From positions 496,870 to 560,869 of the forward strand of contig NZ_LMMJ01000007.1 in assembly GCF_001422205.1 (NCBI RefSeq): a DNA stretch of 64,000 bases. The letters run 5' to 3'. This document shows positions 1 through 8,064 of the stretch, piece by piece. A program made the translations under genes and the position numbers. Numbering within the stretch: the stretch's first letter is position 1; every line of letters starts with the position of its first letter. The stretch comes from Curtobacterium sp. Leaf261 (lineage in GTDB: Bacteria > Actinomycetota > Actinomycetes > Actinomycetales > Microbacteriaceae). Below the pieces are notes generated by a model. That model saw only the letters and a program-made list of their open reading frames with translations. It was not told where the DNA came from and searched no databases.

Positions 1-246
1 GTCAGCCATCAGGTGACGAGGATGGTGTCCCGCGGACTCGTGGACCGCGAGGACTGCCCGACCGACGGCCGCGGCAGCTGGATCACGATGACGACGGCGG
101 GTCGCCGGGCGGTGCTCGGCGGCATCCGCGCGCACACCGCCGCGCTCGAGCGCCTGTTCTGGGAGCCGCTCGGCGACGACACCGACGCGGTCCGCGCCGC
201 GTCGCAGCGCATCCTGACCCGGCTGGGCCCGGACCTCGACGACTGA
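1..246 (+). CDS. MarR-family transcriptional regulator, C-terminal part (5' end outside window)
   Basis: The reading frame is open from base 1, so the gene is cut by the window edge; 81 residues remain. The visible part starts inside the winged helix-turn-helix: a recognition helix with HQVTRMVSRGLVDR, then the wing (EDCPTDGRGSWITMT), followed by the long dimerisation helix (TAGRRAVLGGIRAHTAALE). This order is typical of MarR proteins, which are dimeric repressors of efflux or stress genes. The ligand and target cannot be told. The next gene is on the opposite strand and convergent. Confidence 0.8.
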   Translation, partial: VSHQVTRMVSRGLVDREDCPTDGRGSWITMTTAGRRAVLGGIRAHTAALERLFWEPLGDDTDAVRAASQRILTRLGPDLDD

Positions 247-392
247 CCCGCACCGTTCCTCCCGTCCGTCCCGCCGGTCCCGTTCGGGTCGGGACCGGCT
301 GTCGGACGGGAGGCGCGGCGCGGGTCACACGGGTCGCCTGCGACCCCGCATGGTCACGCCGGTCAGCGCACGGCGCCGCAGGGTCACGCCGG

Positions 393-1247
393 TCAGCGCG
401 CTGCGCGGAGCCCGTCGTAGAGCGGCGTCGTCGGTCGGCCGGTGAGCGTCGACAGGTCGTGGGTGACCTCGGCCAGGGTGCCCTCGGCGATGTTGCCGTC
501 GAGTGCCGTGACGAAGCCGACCGTGCCGGCGTCGAGACCGGCGGCCTCGAGGCGGCGAGCGTGCTCCGCGGTGTCGACGGACACGAGCGCGACGGGCTCG
601 CCGAGGACGTCCGTGAACGTGGCGGCGAGGTCCTCGAACGTCCAGGCGACGTCGCCGCCGAGCTCGTACACCCGGCCGTCGTGACCGTCCGTGGTCAGCA
701 CCACGGCAGCAGCATCGGCGTAGTCGGCCCGGGATGCACTCGCGACCCGGCCGTCCCCGGCGCTTGTCAGGAGCTCGTGGGTCGCGGCGGCCTGCTCGAG
801 CTGCCCGACGTAGTTCTCGGTGTACCAGTTGTTGCGGAGCAGCGCGGTGGGGATGCCCGAGGCGGCGAGGAGCTCCTCGGTGGCCTTGTGCTCGGGCGCG
901 AGGACCAGCGTGGTGTCGTCCGCGCGCGGTGCCGACGTGTACGCGATGAACCCGACGCCCGCGGCCGCGGCTGCGTCGATCACCGAGCGGTGCTGGTCGA
1001 CGCGCTGGCCGACCTCGCTGCCCGAGACGAGCAGGAGTCGCTCGACGCCCTGGAACGCGGCGGTGAGCGCGGGGACGTCGCCGTATGCCGCCTCGCGGAC
1101 GGTCACGCCGAGGTCCGCGACCGGCTGGGCCTTCGTGGTGTCCCGGACGACCGCGACGATGTCGGACGGGGTGGTGCCGCGAGCGATGAGTGCGTCGACG
1201 ACGAGACGGCCGAGGGCGCCCGTGGCGCCGGTGAGTGCGATGGTCAT
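393..1247 (-). CDS. NmrA-like NAD(P)-binding SDR oxidoreductase
   Basis: 284 residues. The ATG at 1247 is chosen because it begins directly with the Rossmann motif (MTIALTGATGALGRLVVDAL, glycine-rich loop GATGALG). The open frame runs upstream to 2489 but only over the neighbour's antisense. This atypical SDR family (NmrA, QorB) binds NAD(P)H and acts as quinone reductase or redox sensor; no catalytic Tyr-x-x-x-Lys is expected. Motifs include LLLVSGSEVGQRVDQH and a conserved LLRNNWYTENY. A clear paralogue lies at 46340-47173. Substrate unknown. Confidence 0.88.
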   Translation of the reverse strand: MTIALTGATGALGRLVVDALIARGTTPSDIVAVVRDTTKAQPVADLGVTVREAAYGDVPALTAAFQGVERLLLVSGSEVGQRVDQHRSVIDAAAAAGVGFIAYTSAPRADDTTLVLAPEHKATEELLAASGIPTALLRNNWYTENYVGQLEQAAATHELLTSAGDGRVASASRADYADAAAVVLTTDGHDGRVYELGGDVAWTFEDLAATFTDVLGEPVALVSVDTAEHARRLEAAGLDAGTVGFVTALDGNIAEGTLAEVTHDLSTLTGRPTTPLYDGLRAAR

Positions 1248-1336
1248 GCAGGCGGGAACCGTTGACGCGTCACCGACATTCCCGGTCGTCCGGCCCCGGT
1301 CGTCCGGCCCCGGTCGTCCGGCCCCGGAGGCCGAGC

Positions 1337-2362
1337 TCAGTGGAAGCGGTGGTCCTGGATGGTCATCCGCGGGCCGAACGACGGCTTCCGGAACCCGCTC
1401 CCGCCGATGAGCCGCATCACCCGCTCGCGGTGCCCACGCCACGGATCGAGCAGCTCGAGCATGCCGTCGTCGTCCACCGGCGCCCCGACGAGCGCCCATC
1501 CGACGACCGCCGGCAGGTGGTAGTCCCCGACGCTCGGCGAGTCCGGGTCGCCGTGCGATCGCTGCGCGGTCTCGGCGGCCGTCCACACGCCAATGCCGGG
1601 GACGGACATGAGGCGGCGCGCGACCTCCTCGCCGCCGCGCCCCAGCGACAGCGTCCGCTCGAGTGCCGGAGCCACCCGCATCGCGCGCATGACCGTCGCC
1701 GAGCGGCCCGGCTCGATGCCCGCACGGTGCCACTCCCAGCTCGGGATGCGCGCCCAGTCCTCGGCGTCGGGCGGGACGAACAGCCCCTCCGGCGCAGGGC
1801 CAGGAGCCGGGGTGCCGTACGCGCGGACGAGGTACCGCCACGCGCGCCAGGCCTGCCGCGAGGTCACCTTCTGCTCCATGATCGCCGGTACGAGCATCGC
1901 CACGACGGTGTTCGTGCGGCAGAGCCGTAACCCCGGTTGGCGATGTCGTGCCGCAGCGAGGAAGGCGTTCGTGGAGACGTCGAGCTCGGACCAGTCGTCC
2001 CCGCGGCCGAGCATGTCCGGCACGTGCACGACCGCCCAGTCGGCCCCGTCCCCCCACGCGCTGACGACGACCTCGCCCGAGGCCGCCCGGACGGCGACGG
2101 TCACCGGCCCCGTCGGCGTCCGCAGCGCGAGCCACGTGGTGCCGTCGACGTACCGGAACGCCGGGTCGCCGGTGCCGCGCATGAGCGGTCGGAGCGTCGC
2201 GACGACGTCCACGTGGTGGCCGGGCCGGTAGACCGTGTCGCGCCGGACCGGCGGTGCCGCTGGTGCCGGACTGGAGGCGCGGTGCCGGTGCGCAGACAGA
2301 CTCGCGCGAGCCGCGCCTCCCGTCCGGTCCATGCTGTGGATCGTACGACGAGGCGGGGACAT
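1337..2362 (-). CDS. DNA-3-methyladenine glycosylase (AlkA-like, HhH-GPD superfamily)
   Basis: 341 residues. Base-excision repair glycosylase that removes alkylated purines. The helix-hairpin-helix LMSVPGIGVWTAAETAQ is followed by the catalytic aspartate in SPSVGDYHLP, as in AlkA. VAMLVPAIMEQKVTSRQAW is the usual AlkA core helix. The first ~35 residues (rich in A, R, P, S) are encoded by a member of the hairpin repeat family (2266-2327), so the true start may lie downstream, for example a GTG just before DVVATLRPL. Another possible start is the ATG of MDRTGG. Confidence 0.85.
   Translation of the reverse strand: MSPPRRTIHSMDRTGGAARASLSAHRHRASSPAPAAPPVRRDTVYRPGHHVDVVATLRPLMRGTGDPAFRYVDGTTWLALRTPTGPVTVAVRAASGEVVVSAWGDGADWAVVHVPDMLGRGDDWSELDVSTNAFLAAARHRQPGLRLCRTNTVVAMLVPAIMEQKVTSRQAWRAWRYLVRAYGTPAPGPAPEGLFVPPDAEDWARIPSWEWHRAGIEPGRSATVMRAMRVAPALERTLSLGRGGEEVARRLMSVPGIGVWTAAETAQRSHGDPDSPSVGDYHLPAVVGWALVGAPVDDDGMLELLDPWRGHRERVMRLIGGSGFRKPSFGPRMTIQDHRFH
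2266..2327. repeat. Hairpin repeat copy inside the 5' end of the glycosylase gene
   Basis: The arms CCGGACTGGAGGCGCGG (2266-2282) and CCGCGCCTCCCGTCCGG (2311-2327) are complementary with one mismatch, and match the arms of the intergenic hairpins at 13855, 15159 and 55800. It lies within the predicted coding start of the minus-strand glycosylase, and also upstream of the plus-strand phosphofructokinase. Confidence 0.75.
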
Positions 2363-2409
2363 CGACCATGATGGGACCTGACGTTCTTCCTGACACGACG
2401 GAGTGCTCC

Positions 2410-3438
2410 ATGCGCATCGGCATCCTCACGTCCGGCGGCGACTGCCCCGGACTCAACGCGGTCATCCGCGCCGCCGCCCTCAAGGGCATCGCGATCTACG
2501 GCCACGAGTTCGTCGGGTTCCGCGACGGCTGGCGCGGGGTCGTCGACGCGGACATCGTGCCGATCGGTCGCAAGGAGATCCAGGGCATCGCGAAGCAGGG
2601 CGGGACGATCCTCGGGACCAGCCGCACGAACCCCTTCGAGGGCGCGAACGGCGGCGTCGAGAACATCCAGCGGAACCTCGAGCGGCACGGCATCGACGCC
2701 ATGATCGCGATCGGCGGCGAGGGCACGCTGGCCGCCGCCAAGCGGTTGACCGACGCCGGGCTCAAGATCGTCGGCGTCCCGAAGACCGTCGACAACGACC
2801 TCGGCGCCACCGACTACACGTTCGGGTTCGACACCGCCGTGCAGATCGCCACCGACGCGATGGACCGCCTCCGCACCACGGGCGAGTCGCACAGCCGATG
2901 CATGGTCGCCGAGGTGATGGGCCGGCACGTCGGGTGGATCGCCCTGCACTCGGGCATGGCGGCCGGTGCGCACGCGATCCTGATCCCCGAGCAGAAGACG
3001 TCGCTCGAGCAGATCGCCGCGTGGGTGCAGTCGGCGTACGACCGTGGACGTGCACCGCTCGTCGTCGTCGCCGAGGGGTTCGTCCCCGACCACGAGGACA
3101 ACGCGCACACCGAGCGGGGCCTCGACGCGTTCGGGCGTCCTCGCCTCGGCGGGATCGGGGAGCGCCTCGCTCCGCTCATCGAGGAGATGACGGGCATCGA
3201 GACCAGGGCGACCACGCTCGGGCACATCCAGCGCGGCGGGACCCCGACGTCGTACGACCGGGTGCTCTCGACGCGGCTCGGACTCGCGGCGATCGACGCC
3301 GTGGTCGAGGAGCGGTGGGGGCGGATGGTGGCGCTGAACGGCACGGAGATCGTGCACGTGTCGTTCGAGGACGCCCTCGGCGCGCTGAAGACCGTGCCGC
3401 AGGACCGCTACGACGAGGCCGCGATCCTGTTCGGCTGA
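2410..3438 (+). CDS. pfkA: 6-phosphofructokinase, actinobacterial group III type (probably ATP-dependent)
   Basis: 342 residues; phosphorylates fructose 6-phosphate to fructose 1,6-bisphosphate in glycolysis. The ATG at 2410 starts MRIGILTSGGDCPGLNAVIR, the nucleotide-binding N-terminus. GGEGT (102-106) has Gly105 at the site equivalent to E. coli Gly104, which favours ATP. PKTVDND (124-130) carries Lys125, a residue otherwise linked to PPi enzymes, with catalytic Asp128. The Gly plus Lys pair is the pattern known from the ATP-dependent Streptomyces enzyme. MGRHVGWIAL and GHIQRGGTPTSYDR are further family motifs. Phosphoryl donor is inferred, not proven. Confidence 0.95.
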   Translation: MRIGILTSGGDCPGLNAVIRAAALKGIAIYGHEFVGFRDGWRGVVDADIVPIGRKEIQGIAKQGGTILGTSRTNPFEGANGGVENIQRNLERHGIDAMIAIGGEGTLAAAKRLTDAGLKIVGVPKTVDNDLGATDYTFGFDTAVQIATDAMDRLRTTGESHSRCMVAEVMGRHVGWIALHSGMAAGAHAILIPEQKTSLEQIAAWVQSAYDRGRAPLVVVAEGFVPDHEDNAHTERGLDAFGRPRLGGIGERLAPLIEEMTGIETRATTLGHIQRGGTPTSYDRVLSTRLGLAAIDAVVEERWGRMVALNGTEIVHVSFEDALGALKTVPQDRYDEAAILFG

Positions 3439-3466
3439 GCGCCGCGCGGGGGCATAGCGTGGCGTG

Positions 3467-4447
3467 ATGACCCGCGCCATCGTCGTCTCGTCGTCCGCCG
3501 TCCCCGCAGTCCAGGAGATCGACCTCGCTCCTCCGGGCCCCGGCGAAGCACTCGTGGACGTGACGTTCTCGAGCATCAACTACAAGGACGGCATGGCGCT
3601 GGCCGGCGACCCGGGCGTCAAACGCATCGACCCGCTCGTCCCGGGGATCGACGTGGTCGGACGGATCGCGGCACTCGGATCGTCCACGGACCCGACTCGG
3701 CTGTCCGTCGGCGACCGCGTCGTGCTGAACGGGGCCGGTGCCGGTGAGCGTCGCCACGGCGGACTCGCCGCGCAGGCCGTCGTGCCGCTCGACGCCCTCG
3801 TCCGCCTGCCGGACGCGATCCCGGACGCCCGCGCCGCCGCCATCGGCACCGCGGGCTTCACCGCGATGCTCAGCGTCCTCGCCCTCGAGCGGTTCGTCGC
3901 ACCGGAGGACGGCCCGGTCGTCGTCACCGGCTCGTCCGGCGGCGTCGGGTCCGTGGCCATCGCACTGCTCGCCGCCCGGGGGTACGCCGTGACCGCCGCG
4001 ACCGGCCGACCCGAGCGCACCGATGCACTCCGAGCCCTCGGCGCCACCGACGTCGTCGACCGCGCCGAGCTCCGCGACACCGAGGGGGCGATGCAGCGCG
4101 CCAGGTGGGCCGGTGCGGTGGACTGCGTCGGGGGGCGCACGCTCGCGAACCTCCTGGCGCAGACACGCTGGGGCGGAGCGGTGACCTCGTGCGGCATGGC
4201 GGAGAGCACCGCGCTCGACACCACCGTCCTGCCGTTCATCCTGCGGGCCGTCGCGCTGCTCGGGATCAACTCGGTCGACGCCCCGCTGCCACTCCGCGAG
4301 CAGGCGTGGGCGCGCCTCGCATCGGACCTCGACCCCGCGCGCATCGACATGATCACGGAGACGATCGGGCTCGAGGACGCCGTGGATGCCGGTCGCCGCA
4401 TCCTCGACGGTCGGACTTCGGGACGGATCATTGTCGAGATCAATTAA
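3467..4447 (+). CDS. MDR-family oxidoreductase, acrylyl-CoA reductase / YhdH-AcuI type
   Basis: 326 residues. Zinc-independent medium-chain reductase. N-terminal GroES-like part has SSINYKDGMALAG and the family signature PLVPGIDVVGRI; the Rossmann core has VVTGSSGGVGSVAIALLA. The C-terminal WGGAVTSCGMAES and ILDGRTSGRIIVEI match YhdH/AcuI proteins, which reduce acryloyl-CoA with NADPH. GTG at 3464 is an alternative start directly before the chosen ATG. It follows pfkA by 28 bases on the same strand and may be cotranscribed, though no functional link is obvious. Confidence 0.88.
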   Translation: MTRAIVVSSSAVPAVQEIDLAPPGPGEALVDVTFSSINYKDGMALAGDPGVKRIDPLVPGIDVVGRIAALGSSTDPTRLSVGDRVVLNGAGAGERRHGGLAAQAVVPLDALVRLPDAIPDARAAAIGTAGFTAMLSVLALERFVAPEDGPVVVTGSSGGVGSVAIALLAARGYAVTAATGRPERTDALRALGATDVVDRAELRDTEGAMQRARWAGAVDCVGGRTLANLLAQTRWGGAVTSCGMAESTALDTTVLPFILRAVALLGINSVDAPLPLREQAWARLASDLDPARIDMITETIGLEDAVDAGRRILDGRTSGRIIVEIN

Positions 4448-4579
4448 TGCGCTATTTCATATCCTGGAATACTCCCCTGCATTCCCGGAGAAGCGAATCA
4501 TGGTTTAGGATGTTGAATACCTGATTGCACAGTCCGGTGCTCGTCGCGCCGAATGTCATGCCGTCCCGAAAGGCTCCCG

Positions 4580-5251
4580 ATGCCCGTCCCCAAGGCCACC
4601 ACCGACACGTCACCCCGACGCCTCCTGCGCGACGTCGTGTTCGACAAGCTCCTCGCCGCGATCCAGGACGGCACGCTGCAGCCGGGAGAACGCCTCAACG
4701 ACGACGACCTCGTGCAGTGGCTCGGTGTGTCACGGACGCCGATCCGCGAGGCGATCGCGCGGCTCGTCGAGTACGGACTCATCGAGATGGAGGCGAACCG
4801 CTACACCAGGATCGCCACGCCGACCTTCGACCAGTTCGACGACGCGCGCCAGGTCCTGTTCGGGTTCATGGAGATGTCCACGCGGTGGACCCTCCCGAAG
4901 CTCACGGACCAGTCGTTCGCCGCACTCGAGGAGATCCTCGACGCCGCGCAGCACAATGCACGGACCGAGGACCGCGGACTTTCCCGCGACATCACGCAAC
5001 TCGCGCGGTTCCTCGTGCAGGAGAGCGACAACGAACTCCTCGTCCAGCTCGCCGAGTCCCTGATCCCCCGTGTGGAGTTCCTCTCGCTCATCGCGGCGGA
5101 CCGCATGTTCTGGGACGTGACGACCCCGCTCGACACCTACCGACGCGCCGCCGAGAAGCGTGACGGCGACGCGGGGGCCGCGGTCGTCCGCGCGATGTCC
5201 GCCGCGGTCGACGGCATGGTCGCCGACCTCCGCAGCTCCGAGGCCTCCTGA
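4580..5251 (+). CDS. GntR-family transcriptional regulator (FadR-like)
   Basis: 223 residues. N-terminal winged helix (LLRDVVFDKLLAAIQDGTLQ, then WLGVSRTPIREAIARLVEYG, the classic GntR recognition helix) followed by an all-helical effector domain. The ATG at 4580 is chosen for the GAAAGG ribosome site 8 bases upstream; an ATG at 4553 is in frame. The effector domain is short of clear FCD metal-binding histidines, so the ligand is unknown. It is preceded by a pocket of lower GC (4447-4560) probably holding its promoter. The downstream SDR gene is a possible target. Confidence 0.85.
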   Translation: MPVPKATTDTSPRRLLRDVVFDKLLAAIQDGTLQPGERLNDDDLVQWLGVSRTPIREAIARLVEYGLIEMEANRYTRIATPTFDQFDDARQVLFGFMEMSTRWTLPKLTDQSFAALEEILDAAQHNARTEDRGLSRDITQLARFLVQESDNELLVQLAESLIPRVEFLSLIAADRMFWDVTTPLDTYRRAAEKRDGDAGAAVVRAMSAAVDGMVADLRSSEAS

Positions 5252-5260
5252 CGACCGTCC

Positions 5261-5292
5261 GAGCGGCCGAGCGGCCGAGCGGCCGAGCGGCC
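5261..5292. repeat. 8-base tandem repeat (GAGCGGCC x4)
   Basis: Four perfect copies of GAGCGGCC lie between the GntR gene and the SDR gene. It is a simple-sequence tract prone to slippage. Spacing to the SDR start is about 165 bases, so any effect on expression is speculative. Confidence 0.9.
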
Positions 5293-5456
5293 GATCGTTC
5301 AGTGTCCAGTTCTGACGTTTCGTACATCACGTTCCGGATAGGCTGCCTCCTCACCGACGAATGAGGGGCCATGGACATCGATCCGACTCAGCCAGGGAGA
5401 TCCCGCCGAGGACACGCCGTGCTCGCGGGGTCTGCGTCAGAGATCGGCGCGGCATC

Positions 5457-6281
5457 GTGACGACGTGGTTCATCACGGGCGCCTCCTCCGGATTCGGTCG
5501 AGAACTCACCGAACAGCTCCTGCGACGCGGTGACCGTGTCGCCGCGACGGCTCGGCGGCCGGAGCTGCTCGAGGACCTCCGCGCTGACGCCGACGGGCGC
5601 CTGTGGACCTCGGCGCTCGATGTCGCCGTCACCGCGGACGTCGGTACGGTCGTGGACCGCGCGTTCGCGCACTTCGGCAGGATCGACGTCGTCGTCAACA
5701 ACGCCGGGTACGGCCTGTTCGCCGCGGCGGAGGAGGCGACCGCGGAACAGATCCATCGCTCGATCGCCACGAACCTGATGGGACCGATCGACGTGGTCCG
5801 CGCCGCGCTCCCCCACCTCCGGCGGCAGAGCGGCGGCCGCATCGTGCAGGTGTCCTCGGCCGGCGGGCAGGTCGCCTTCCCCGGTCTCGGTTACTACCAC
5901 GCGACGAAGTGGGGCATCGAGGGGTTCTGCGAGTCCGTTGCCGCAGAGGTCGAACCGTTCGGGATCGGCGTGACGATCGTCGAGCCCGGCATGACACCGA
6001 CGGGCTTCCTGCGGGCGATGGACGTCGCCGAGCCGATGGAGGACTACGAACGCGGTGCCTTCGGCGCGCACCGACGGGCCATGCTGTCCGGCGACGTGCA
6101 GGGCCCCAACGACGCCGGAGCGATCGCGGCCGCGATGATCACGAGCGCCGACGATCCGCAGGCACCGCTGCGGCTGCCCCTCGGGGTCGACACGTTCGAC
6201 GACCTGCACGCGGCCTACTCGACGAGGCTCAGGCAGCTCGAGGCGATGCGCGACGTCGCACGATCGGTCAGGGCTCGGTGA
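5457..6281 (+). CDS. Classical SDR oxidoreductase
   Basis: 274 residues with a GTG start chosen because the cofactor motif follows at once (TTWFITGASSGFGRELTE). The open frame continues upstream without a good start context. NNAGYGL, the catalytic Ser in VQVSSAGGQ, and the pair YYHATKWGIEGF (Tyr-x-x-x-Lys) are intact, so an active NAD(P)H enzyme is expected. The C-terminus (APLRLPLGVDTFDDL) fits the usual substrate-loop architecture. Substrate unknown. Confidence 0.92.
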   Translation: MTTWFITGASSGFGRELTEQLLRRGDRVAATARRPELLEDLRADADGRLWTSALDVAVTADVGTVVDRAFAHFGRIDVVVNNAGYGLFAAAEEATAEQIHRSIATNLMGPIDVVRAALPHLRRQSGGRIVQVSSAGGQVAFPGLGYYHATKWGIEGFCESVAAEVEPFGIGVTIVEPGMTPTGFLRAMDVAEPMEDYERGAFGAHRRAMLSGDVQGPNDAGAIAAAMITSADDPQAPLRLPLGVDTFDDLHAAYSTRLRQLEAMRDVARSVRAR

Positions 6282-6331
6282 GCCCCTCGGCGTGACCGTC
6301 GACACCCCGCCCGGTCGACCAAGATGGACGC

Positions 6332-7120
6332 ATGAGCGCACTTCTCGACGTCCGCGGTCTCCGGGTCACCCGGGGCGGCCGTGATCTGCTCCATGACATC
6401 GACCTGACCGTCCTGGCCGGGGAGCACTGGGCACTCCTCGGCCCGAACGGTGCGGGCAAGTCCACGATGCTCGCGGTCCTCGGTGCGACGTCGCACCCGA
6501 CCGCCGGCACGGTCGACGTGCTCGGCGCACGACTCGGTCGGGTCGACGTCCGGATGCTCCGCGAGCACATCGGGCACGTCGACCCGCGACACCGGATGCT
6601 GTCGCCGCTCACGGTCGTCGAGGCGGTGCTCACCGGGCTCACCGGGACGACCGACCTGATGATGCGGTGGAGCCCGACGGCCGACGAGGTCGCTCGGGCC
6701 GAGCAGCACGTCATCGACGTCGGACTCGGCGCACGACGGGACGCGACGTGGCCGGTGCTCTCGCAGGGTGAGCGCGGGCGGACCCTCATCGCGCGGGCGC
6801 TGATGTCGTCCCCGAGGCTCCTGCTCCTCGACGAGCCCGCCACCGGGCTCGACGTGGCGGCGCGCGAGCACCTGCTCGACACCGTCGACACGCTGCGCAC
6901 CGGCCACCCGGAGCTCGGCAGCGTGATGGTGACGCACCACCTGGAGGACCTGCCGGCGTCGACGTCGCACGCGATGCTGCTCCGCGACGGCGCCGCGATC
7001 GCGAGCGGGCCGGTGGACGAGGTCATCACGTCGGCGTCGGTCTCGGCGTGCTTCGACTTCCCGCTCGACATCACGAGGGCGGACGGCCGCTGGCAGGCCC
7101 GCCGGGCGTCGCAGCGCTGA
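6332..7120 (+). CDS. ABC transporter ATP-binding protein without cognate permease
   Basis: 262 residues with a complete nucleotide-binding domain: Walker A GPNGAGKST (about 40-48), signature LSQGERGRTLIARAL, Walker B LLLLDEPATGLD and the switch histidine in VMVTHHLEDL. The sequence resembles ModF/YlmA type single ATPases. No membrane gene flanks it: the next gene is convergent. It may energise a transporter elsewhere or act in another role. Confidence 0.88.
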   Translation: MSALLDVRGLRVTRGGRDLLHDIDLTVLAGEHWALLGPNGAGKSTMLAVLGATSHPTAGTVDVLGARLGRVDVRMLREHIGHVDPRHRMLSPLTVVEAVLTGLTGTTDLMMRWSPTADEVARAEQHVIDVGLGARRDATWPVLSQGERGRTLIARALMSSPRLLLLDEPATGLDVAAREHLLDTVDTLRTGHPELGSVMVTHHLEDLPASTSHAMLLRDGAAIASGPVDEVITSASVSACFDFPLDITRADGRWQARRASQR

Positions 7121-7239
7121 GCCCACCCGCACACCGATCCGCGCATCACCCCACGATCGGCGCATGGCCACACAGGTCACCGCTGGTGCGATGCGCCGAT
7201 GGTGGTGTGATCCGCAGAAGGGCCCGGCCAGCCCGGCAC
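7121..7239. repeat. Imperfect inverted repeat between convergent genes
   Basis: GCGCATCACCCCACGATCGG on the left pairs imperfectly with CCGATGGTGGTGTGATCCGC on the right, around a centre near 7180. The motif GGTGxxATGCGC recurs in the large repeat block at 18480-18720. The position between two converging genes suggests a bidirectional terminator. Confidence 0.6.
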
Positions 7240-8064
7240 CTACTTCGCGCTGATGCCCCCGAGCATCCCCGAGATGAACCGCTTCTGCAGGAAGAAGTAG
7301 AGCACCACGATCGGCAGTGCCACGATGATCCCGGCCGCCGAGAGCAGCGAGTAGTCCGTCAGGTGCTCGCCCTTGAAGAACGCGAGCCCGAGCGGTGCCG
7401 TCCGCCGTTCCTCGCTGGTGATCAGGACGAGCGGCATCAGGAACTCGTTCCACGTCCACATCGAGATGAGCACGCACATCGTCAGGATCGGCGCGACCGA
7501 GGGCGGGACGACGACCTGCCAGAGCACCCGGAGGTCCCGCGCCCCGTCGATCCGGGCCGCCTCGATGATCTCGCCCGGGAACGTCCGGAACTGGTTCCGC
7601 ATCCAGAAGATCCCGAACGCCAACGACTGCGCGGTCTGCGGCAGGATCAGGCTCGCGTAGGTGTCGGTGAGCCCGACCGTCCGCAGGTTGAAGTACAGCG
7701 GGATGATGAACGCCTCGGCGGGCAGCATGAGCCCCGCGAGCATCACGAAGAAGATCGCGTTTGAGCCGACGAACGACAGCCGGGCGAACGCGAACCCGGC
7801 GAACACCGCGAGGATCGTCGTGAGCACGACGGTCGCGATCGTCACCACGAAGCTCGACACCATGTAGGTCCCGAAGTGCCCCTGCGTCCACGCCGCCCCG
7901 AAGTTGCCGAGGTCGATCCGGCTCGGCAGGTGGAACGACCCCGAGTTCTCCGTCGACGGGGTGACCGCCGAGAACAGCACCCCGATGAGCGGCACGATCG
8001 CGAACAGCGCGAACAGCGACAGGACGACGTAGTCGACGCCCTTCTCGGTCCGGGAGATCCTCAT
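7240..8064 (-). CDS. Carbohydrate ABC transporter permease (MalG type)
   Basis: 274 residues, about six membrane helices. The EAA loop that docks to the ATPase is seen as EIIEAARIDGARDLRVLWQV. The ATG at 8064 overlaps the stop of the upstream permease by four bases (ATGA), showing translational coupling. It is the last gene of the kinase, binding protein and permease operon. No ATPase gene is present, so the shared MsiK/UgpC-type ATPase of actinobacteria probably powers it. Confidence 0.93.
   Translation of the reverse strand: MRISRTEKGVDYVVLSLFALFAIVPLIGVLFSAVTPSTENSGSFHLPSRIDLGNFGAAWTQGHFGTYMVSSFVVTIATVVLTTILAVFAGFAFARLSFVGSNAIFFVMLAGLMLPAEAFIIPLYFNLRTVGLTDTYASLILPQTAQSLAFGIFWMRNQFRTFPGEIIEAARIDGARDLRVLWQVVVPPSVAPILTMCVLISMWTWNEFLMPLVLITSEERRTAPLGLAFFKGEHLTDYSLLSAAGIIVALPIVVLYFFLQKRFISGMLGGISAK

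Noticed and set aside
393..2489. A 698-residue minus-strand open frame
   Set aside because: Only the part from 1247 downwards is a real gene; the rest is antisense of the glycosylase with shadow composition. The same high-GC effect explains other long frames such as 9089-12511 and 36628-38559.
6332..7120. ABC ATPase as the energy source of the sugar transporter
   Set aside because: It is of the ModF/YlmA type, on the opposite strand and separated by a terminator-like repeat; sugar ABC systems of actinobacteria usually use a shared MsiK-type ATPase.
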